In this document: one piece after another, positions 58,795 through 64,000 of the stretch
How positions within the stretch are numbered: the first letter of the stretch is position 1
Layout: every line of letters starts with the position of its first letter
Origin: Candidatus Defluviibacterium haderslevense
GTDB taxonomy: Bacteria > Bacteroidota > Bacteroidia > Chitinophagales > Saprospiraceae
DNA: 64,000 nt
Direction: 5' to 3'
NCBI GenBank assembly: GCA_016712225.1
Contig: JADJRL010000003.1
Span: 2,803,501-2,867,500 of the forward strand
Notes under the pieces: model-generated
The model's input: only the letters and a program-made list of their open reading frames with translations
What the model was told of the DNA's origin: nothing
Database searches by the model: none
Program-made: the position numbers and the translations under genes

Positions 58795-61700
58795 TTGAAA
58801 ATTAATTTTAGACTTAAAGTTATATTTGTAATATATGTATCATTGATTTGTGTTCTACAAATTCAAGTTGAAAACTGCTTTGCACAGGTATTGAATTCAC
58901 CTAATTTTGTTAAAGATTCATGTCCTACAGGTAAGGAGCACAATATCTGGTTCTTAGGTTCAAATGGATTTGACTTTAATAATGGAAAACCTGAAGTAAT
59001 TAAAGGATTTGGAATTAATAGCAAGGTATCAGATCAAGCATATGCATCTATTTGCGATAGAAATGGAGAGCTACTTTTATACTGTGATCATATTAATTTA
59101 TATAATAAATTTCACCAGAAAATAATTAATCCGGGACCAGCATTTGGAATATGGGGTGCTGTCCACAATATTGTAATGGTACCTTCTCCTGGAAATGATA
59201 GTATAATATATGTAATCAGTCCAGAAGGTTCACAGAATTCAAGAGATGATATTCGGAGTTTATGGATGAGTGTTGTTGATCTAAACGCTAATTCTGGCAA
59301 AGGGAAGATTATTCAAAATGCAATAAAACTTCTAAACGGTTCTTCTTCAAGTGTATGTGCCACAAGGCATTGTAATGGCAAAGATTGGTGGATAATTGGC
59401 CAAGAAGTAGAAGAATTTGGAGAAGATTTTTATGCATGGTTGTTAACTGATAAGGGTATTGATTTATCAAATCCTGTTATTAGTAAGACTATTTATAGTT
59501 TCCCACCAAATCTTAAAGTAACCTTGAATTCAAAGCAAGGGCAATTGAAAATATCTCCAGATGGAAGGTTTCTTTGTGAACCCACATATGTTCCTTCAAC
59601 AGGATTGGAAAGCCTAGAACTATATCATTTTAATTCCTCAACAGGTGAAATTACAAATGGCTTGGTAATAATTAATGCTTTTAGGCCAAATTTATACTGT
59701 AATCAAATTACTCAAGATGATGTTTTATATTCAGAATTCAGCCCTGATGCTTCTAAATTATACTATGGTTCCATTTATGTTAAGCAATTAGACCTAAATG
59801 GATTAAATGCCAACAATTTATGTGACAAAACTACTATCCTACTTGATCAATGGATAAGACCTCAAGGGATTACTGACGCTTTTGGATCAGCAGCTTTAGG
59901 TCCAGATGGAAAAATTTATCTTGGACGATGGGGTGGTGATACGAGTCTAAGTATAATTCATAATCCCAATGAACTAGGTATAAATTGCAACTTTCAGATT
60001 AAAGGAATTAGTCGTGAGTGTATTGGGGGATTTGGAACACCTTATATTCCAGGAAGATCAATGTGGCCGAATAAATTATTCATAAGAGGTCCCAAAAAGA
60101 TTTGCCCAGATTCTACGGTGGAATTTACAATTAGTGACCCTTGTGATCATAACCCGACACAATGGAGTATCCTCGATAATGGGCCTGTTATCACTAGTAT
60201 ACGAAATGATAGCATAAATGTACAATTCTACAAACCTGGAAAATACAGAATTAGGGCAGCTTATGAGACAGATTGCGCTCTTAAAACAGATACTTTTACA
60301 ATTGATGTCAAGAAATGCGAATGTAATTCTTTTATTCAATGGTTAGAATATGATAGTTTAGTTTGTGAAGGAGGAAACGCCAAATTTATATTTAATACAA
60401 ATTCTTCAAATGTATTGATTAATAATATTGAAGTTTTTAGTAATCTTATCGAATTAGATTCTCTTGTGAAAGACACATGTTTTCAAATTAATTTTAAGTA
60501 TCCGAGTTATTGTGATACAATAATAGATATATGCATTAAAGTTCAAAATAAAAACAACCCAGTTCACAATTATCAATTATGTATGGGAGATTCTATATTG
60601 CTAAATGGATTTTGGATTAGAAATGATACTACATATGATACTTATTATAAAAATATCAATCAATGCGATTCAATAATTAAAACTAAAATTAATTTCAAAG
60701 TGATTGATACGACTAGAATTGAACTTCATTTTTGCAAAGGAGACACCACGATTATTGGAGGAAAAAAAATTAGTGATGCACAAAAGCTAATAGAATCATA
60801 TAAGTCTTCTTCAAATTGCATTGATTCAATAATAGAATACAATATTGTATTCGAAAATAGAGCCTTATTAACTAAGCATATAATACAATTATGCCATGGA
60901 GATTCTGTATTATATAATAATAAGTTGTACAAAGAAGATTCTATTTTTATAGATACAATTAGAACGAATCGAATTTGTGATTCATTGATAGAAGTATCAA
61001 TTAATGTAAAACCGAAATTGCCAACTCAAGATATTTTTTATACATTATGTGATGGTGATTCAATTGAGATAGTAAGGCCAAGTGAAATAATCAACATCAA
61101 AGATAATTCAGATATAAAAGATAACTGGCAATCTATTAATGGATGTGACTCAATCATATTTTATCATATTTCAAAGTTGCCAAAATATGAAACCATAGAA
61201 AAAATATTTAAATGTAAAGATGATTCAATATTCTATAGTGGTAATTTTTATTCAAGCCCAATTATAATTAGTAAAAAATATCAATCTAATACATTGTGTG
61301 ATTCATTTCATAGAGTTGAAATACTAAATTATCCAGAATCAAATCCAACCGAAGAATTCTTGTCCAGTTGCTTTAATGATTCAATTCAATTTAAAGGAAA
61401 GTGGTTTAAATCAGATACCGTTATTTTATCATTACAGAATAATCAAAATGGTTGCGATTCCGCTCACACGGTAAATATTCATTTTGTAAGTGAAATAAAA
61501 CCAAGAATTTTAAATTATAAAATTTGCCTTGGAGATTCAATCAATATTGACGGACATTGGTATAAAGATACCATTCAATTAAATAGAACTTATATAAACT
61601 CAAATGGATGTGATTCTATTGTAAGTATTAACATCATTAATTATCCTGTCTCACCAGCTACCCACACTATACATAAAATCTGTAATGGGGATTCTATACA

Positions 61701-62502
61701 AATAGATAATATCTGGTATCATGACTCGAGTACCTTAATAACTCAATTCAATAATCAATATGGATGTGATTCATTCCATATGACAGAAGTACAACTCTAT
61801 CCTATTCCTGAACCCACAGTTATTACATTCTATTTCTGTATAGGAGACTCAGTCCAGATTGAGCAATTATGGTATACTACAGCAAGCGAATTCACTGTCC
61901 ATAAATCGAGTATACAATCCTGTGATTCAGTAATCCAATATAGAGTTATTCCATACGAAGATTTATATGTAGATCTTGATGATACCTTAGAATTAATTCG
62001 GGGAGGCACACATACATTAAGCGGTTTACATGCCATGAATGTGACTAGATTCAGATGGTTCCCGACAGAATATTTATCTTGCACTGATTGTCCGAATCCA
62101 AAAATAAAGGCTATTCAAGATGGAACTTATTATCTTGAAGTAAGTGATGCTAATGGATGTACAGCAATAGATTCTATATTTATTCATGTTAAGAATCAAA
62201 GATCTGAAATATTTATTCCAAATATATTCTCACCGAATGCAGATTCCAAAAATGACACTTGGAATATAACATTCTCAGATTCCAAAAGTAAAATAATTTC
62301 TTTACAAGTGTTCGAAAGATGGGGTCAGCAAGTCTACTCTTGTGACTCCTATCCGAATGGAATGGGATCGAATTGTAATGGCTGGGATGGGATGGTCAAT
62401 AACCGACTATGTCTGCCTAACGTATATATTTATTTAATTAATTGGGAGAATGCAGCAGGGCAAAGATTCCTAATTAATGGGGATGTTACTTTGTTAAGGT
62501 AA
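58795..62502 (+). CDS. Large secreted protein with nine CxGDS-type repeats, T9SS type B cargo
   Basis: A 1235-residue protein that uses a TTG start: a typical signal peptide (LKVIFVIYVSLICVLQIQ ... CFAQ) begins at once and a TATCTTTG box is just upstream. Residues about 45-430 are propeller-like (HNIWFLGSNGFDF, RHCNGKDWWIIGQ, GPDGKIYLGRWGG). An Ig-like/PKD-like region follows (about 435-510). Nine units of about 55 residues (roughly 590-1060) each start CxGDS and end GCDS (CLGDSINIDGHWY ... NGCDSI). The end is a type B sorting domain (FIPNIFSPNADSKNDTW, VFERWGQQVY, GWDG, GDVTLLR). A surface or gliding-related adhesin is likely. Confidence 0.88.
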   Translation: MKINFRLKVIFVIYVSLICVLQIQVENCFAQVLNSPNFVKDSCPTGKEHNIWFLGSNGFDFNNGKPEVIKGFGINSKVSDQAYASICDRNGELLLYCDHINLYNKFHQKIINPGPAFGIWGAVHNIVMVPSPGNDSIIYVISPEGSQNSRDDIRSLWMSVVDLNANSGKGKIIQNAIKLLNGSSSSVCATRHCNGKDWWIIGQEVEEFGEDFYAWLLTDKGIDLSNPVISKTIYSFPPNLKVTLNSKQGQLKISPDGRFLCEPTYVPSTGLESLELYHFNSSTGEITNGLVIINAFRPNLYCNQITQDDVLYSEFSPDASKLYYGSIYVKQLDLNGLNANNLCDKTTILLDQWIRPQGITDAFGSAALGPDGKIYLGRWGGDTSLSIIHNPNELGINCNFQIKGISRECIGGFGTPYIPGRSMWPNKLFIRGPKKICPDSTVEFTISDPCDHNPTQWSILDNGPVITSIRNDSINVQFYKPGKYRIRAAYETDCALKTDTFTIDVKKCECNSFIQWLEYDSLVCEGGNAKFIFNTNSSNVLINNIEVFSNLIELDSLVKDTCFQINFKYPSYCDTIIDICIKVQNKNNPVHNYQLCMGDSILLNGFWIRNDTTYDTYYKNINQCDSIIKTKINFKVIDTTRIELHFCKGDTTIIGGKKISDAQKLIESYKSSSNCIDSIIEYNIVFENRALLTKHIIQLCHGDSVLYNNKLYKEDSIFIDTIRTNRICDSLIEVSINVKPKLPTQDIFYTLCDGDSIEIVRPSEIINIKDNSDIKDNWQSINGCDSIIFYHISKLPKYETIEKIFKCKDDSIFYSGNFYSSPIIISKKYQSNTLCDSFHRVEILNYPESNPTEEFLSSCFNDSIQFKGKWFKSDTVILSLQNNQNGCDSAHTVNIHFVSEIKPRILNYKICLGDSINIDGHWYKDTIQLNRTYINSNGCDSIVSINIINYPVSPATHTIHKICNGDSIQIDNIWYHDSSTLITQFNNQYGCDSFHMTEVQLYPIPEPTVITFYFCIGDSVQIEQLWYTTASEFTVHKSSIQSCDSVIQYRVIPYEDLYVDLDDTLELIRGGTHTLSGLHAMNVTRFRWFPTEYLSCTDCPNPKIKAIQDGTYYLEVSDANGCTAIDSIFIHVKNQRSEIFIPNIFSPNADSKNDTWNITFSDSKSKIISLQVFERWGQQVYSCDSYPNGMGSNCNGWDGMVNNRLCLPNVYIYLINWENAAGQRFLINGDVTLLR

Positions 62503-63357
62503 GATATTTACCATGACTTACCACAACACTAACTGAACCTTATATACTTCACCCAGTTCGGTTTAGGAAGACATATTTTGCATTGCAATATATTCAACTA
62601 CTGGCTTAGGTAATTGGGTCCAAATGATTACAGGAGTTAATGTGTATGTAATGGAATACGAACTGCACAATACTGATAGTAAAGTAAAAGGAGGAGATGT
62701 GACATTAATTCGTTAATCAGAGTATTATTTAAAATTTACTAGGAAATAAGAATTATTTTATCGATATTTGTAATTATCACTGCTTGCCAATTCTTGTGAT
62801 ATGTCCAGCAATAAGAGGGCAGGAATTTATTGATAAGGTTATTTATTATTTCTAATGTTATCTTATCTTGAATTGAGACAACATTGAGACTGAATTGAGT
62901 CTGCAATAGGATAAATGAACTTATTAGCACACTTTGGGTATGCTTTGCCATACTCGCTCCTCACACCAGCATCTAATGCAAATCGTAAACAATATCCGTG
63001 TTAAGCCTATCAAAATAACCCATGTTTCACGAAAGGCCCTAAGTGCGCAAGGATACAATTTCACCTTGGTATTTATTTTTTTAGACATTTTATGAACGAT
63101 CATATTATGATTTTTTGAGCATCATCGTTCAAGAAGCCTGTAAACAAAGTCATATTAAAGCTTTTTGCTATGGCATCGTTTTTGAATAAGTAATAGTATA
63201 CCGAAACAAGAAAAACAAAGACCGTAATTATTAGTCTGTCTGAATCGCTTAATAACAATGATGAACATGATTCATTTTATGGAGTAAAAAGATTATTCCA
63301 TTAAAATGAATAAAATTAGGCTATTTTATTTTTTTATAAATCAAATTCTGAGAAAGT
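62503..63357. other. Gap with a decayed sorting-domain fragment
   Basis: 855 bases without a full gene. It holds the fragment listed at 62606-62716; beyond it nothing is recognised. A minus-strand frame at 62739-62951 is judged spurious. Confidence 0.5.
62606..62716 (+). pseudogene. Second decayed end of a type B T9SS sorting domain
   Basis: Frame from 62606 reads LGNWVQMITGVNVYVMEYEL, then HNTDSKVKGGDVTLIR and a stop at 62714-62716. This is the last third of a type B sorting domain, close in sequence to the fragment at 58494-58585 (GVYVYVLEYELH). No upstream part is in frame, so it is a remnant of a lost gene or a partial duplication. Confidence 0.78.
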
Positions 63358-63468
63358 ATGAAGACAGACCAAACCCCAGCGGTTTTTTACAAAGATTCAC
63401 GATTTTGGCTAGTAATGGTTTTTACCATGGTTTTGATTGTTTTCCTGATCGCTACCTACCCGGCTTAA
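63358..63468 (+). CDS. Small single-helix membrane protein (36 residues)
   Basis: ATG at 63358 opens MKTDQTPAVFYKDSRFW, then the hydrophobic helix LVMVFTMVLIVFLIATY, ending PA and a stop at 63466-63468. The layout, a polar N-terminus with an aromatic belt and one 17-residue membrane helix, is that of a real small membrane protein. It ends 5 bases before the convergent nadC stop. No family recognised; a longer frame in another phase (63306-63497) overlaps nadC and looks spurious. Confidence 0.6.
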   Translation: MKTDQTPAVFYKDSRFWLVMVFTMVLIVFLIATYPA

Positions 63469-63473
63469 ATCTA

Positions 63474-64000
63474 TTATCGATGTATCTTCAAGCTTAAATC
63501 GAGGCTTCCGGCACTATGTGTGAGTGCACCAACAGAGATAAAGTCTACTCCAGTGAGTGCAATTTGTCTTAAAGTTTCTAGGTTGACTCCACCGGAAGCT
63601 TCGGTTTCAAAGCGTTTTTTAGTCATTAAAATGGCTTCTTTTAGCAATGGTATTTCAAAATTATCAAACATGATACGATTGATTTTACCAATATTCAATA
63701 CCTCTTCAAGTTCAACAAGATTTTTCACTTCTATGGTGATTTCATAGGCTTTGCGATTGGTTTCTTCCTGATGTTTCAAGACCGCTTTTATTGATTTAGA
63801 AATACTTCCACAAGCTTCAATATGATTGTCTTTAATCATATATCGATCATATAATCCGTTTCTATAATTATAACATCCGCCAATTCGAACTGCCCATTTT
63901 TCAATATATCTGTTTAAAGGTGTTGTTTTTCTGGTATCAAGTATTTTGGTTGATAGTCCCTGGAGTTCAGAAGCATATCTATAGCTTAAAGTTGATATAC
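63474..64000 (-). CDS. nadC: Nicotinate-nucleotide pyrophosphorylase (quinolinate phosphoribosyltransferase), 5' end beyond window
   Basis: Converts quinolinate and PRPP to nicotinate mononucleotide in NAD synthesis. The frame is open from the stop at 63474 to the window edge, giving about 174 C-terminal residues of a normally about 280-residue enzyme. Visible motifs are LDTRKTTPLNRYIEKWAVRIGG, then YNYRNGLYDRYMIKDNHIEA (family TRKTTPGLR, KDNHI), the barrel segments IEVKNLVELEEV, RIMFDNF and EASGGVNLETL, and the end GVDFISVGALTHSAGSLDLSL. The methionine at 63839 is internal. The N-terminal domain lies outside the window. Confidence 0.95.
   Translation of the reverse strand, partial: ISTLSYRYASELQGLSTKILDTRKTTPLNRYIEKWAVRIGGCYNYRNGLYDRYMIKDNHIEACGSISKSIKAVLKHQEETNRKAYEITIEVKNLVELEEVLNIGKINRIMFDNFEIPLLKEAILMTKKRFETEASGGVNLETLRQIALTGVDFISVGALTHSAGSLDLSLKIHR

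Noticed and set aside
62739..62951. Minus-strand 70-residue frame
   Set aside because: No signal, motif or codon pattern that supports it; lies in a decayed region.
63306..63497. Plus-strand 63-residue frame at the nadC end
   Set aside because: Overlaps nadC and is in a different phase from the better 36-residue membrane protein frame.

Overview
The window looks like chromosomal DNA of a member of the Bacteroidota, most likely a free-living Saprospiraceae/Chitinophagales-type organism. The family-level guess is an inference. The evidence is AT-rich DNA, TAnnTTTG-type -7 promoter boxes, and nine secreted proteins that carry C-terminal type IX secretion (T9SS) sorting domains of type A or type B. 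I see no rRNA, tRNA, CRISPR array, transposase or phage gene.

Layout. Positions 1-1754 (minus strand) hold a lipoprotein fragment coupled to thymidylate kinase (tmk), a HEAT-like protein and a tiny membrane protein. Positions 2059-11587 hold an M4 (thermolysin-type) secreted protease, a ferritin-VIT1 fusion transporter, a dipeptidyl-peptidase III (M49) and a large secreted propeller protein with one c-type haem motif that resembles the hydrazine synthase alpha fold family. Positions 11691-14391 encode an overlapping two-component pair: a TPR-HisKA_2 kinase and a LuxR-type regulator. Positions 14612-18990 hold two tandem secreted PHB-depolymerase-like esterases followed directly by a propeller protein. 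Positions 19169-21569 are a tight minus-strand cassette (GlxA-type regulator, unknown protein, GNAT, DinB). Positions 21756-26211 hold a secreted PKD-like protein, a 90-bp tandem repeat and an Lgt-like membrane protein with an extra C-terminal domain. Positions 26218-30939 are a minus-strand run ending in a flavin amine oxidase. Positions 30940-33588 hold a C1 (bleomycin hydrolase-like) peptidase bracketed on both sides by simple repeat arrays built on a shared CGATTACC core.

The main feature is one 21.9-kb gene (33589-55452, 7287 residues). It has a secreted N-terminal propeller, a GEVED domain, about 55 six-cysteine repeats, HYR-like domains, a thrombospondin-3-like calcium-binding segment and a type A sorting domain. 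At its core are 38 consecutive units of exactly 258 bp (86 residues), 41413-51216. Inside these, 25 units form five copies of a 1290-bp higher-order repeat (42445-48894). Patchy sequence sharing between the copies shows recent duplication and gene conversion. An intrinsic terminator follows the gene.

Positions 56014-62502 hold three more surface or secreted proteins. One is a 1235-residue type B T9SS cargo, started by TTG, with nine CxGDS-type repeats. Two decayed fragments of type B sorting domains lie on either side of it. The right edge holds a 36-residue membrane protein too short for routine gene calling, and the 3' part of nadC.

Taken together, the window is dominated by surface and secreted proteins (proteases, esterases, adhesin-like giants), fitting a surface-attached or polymer-degrading bacterium, with a few housekeeping genes (tmk, nadC) at the edges.
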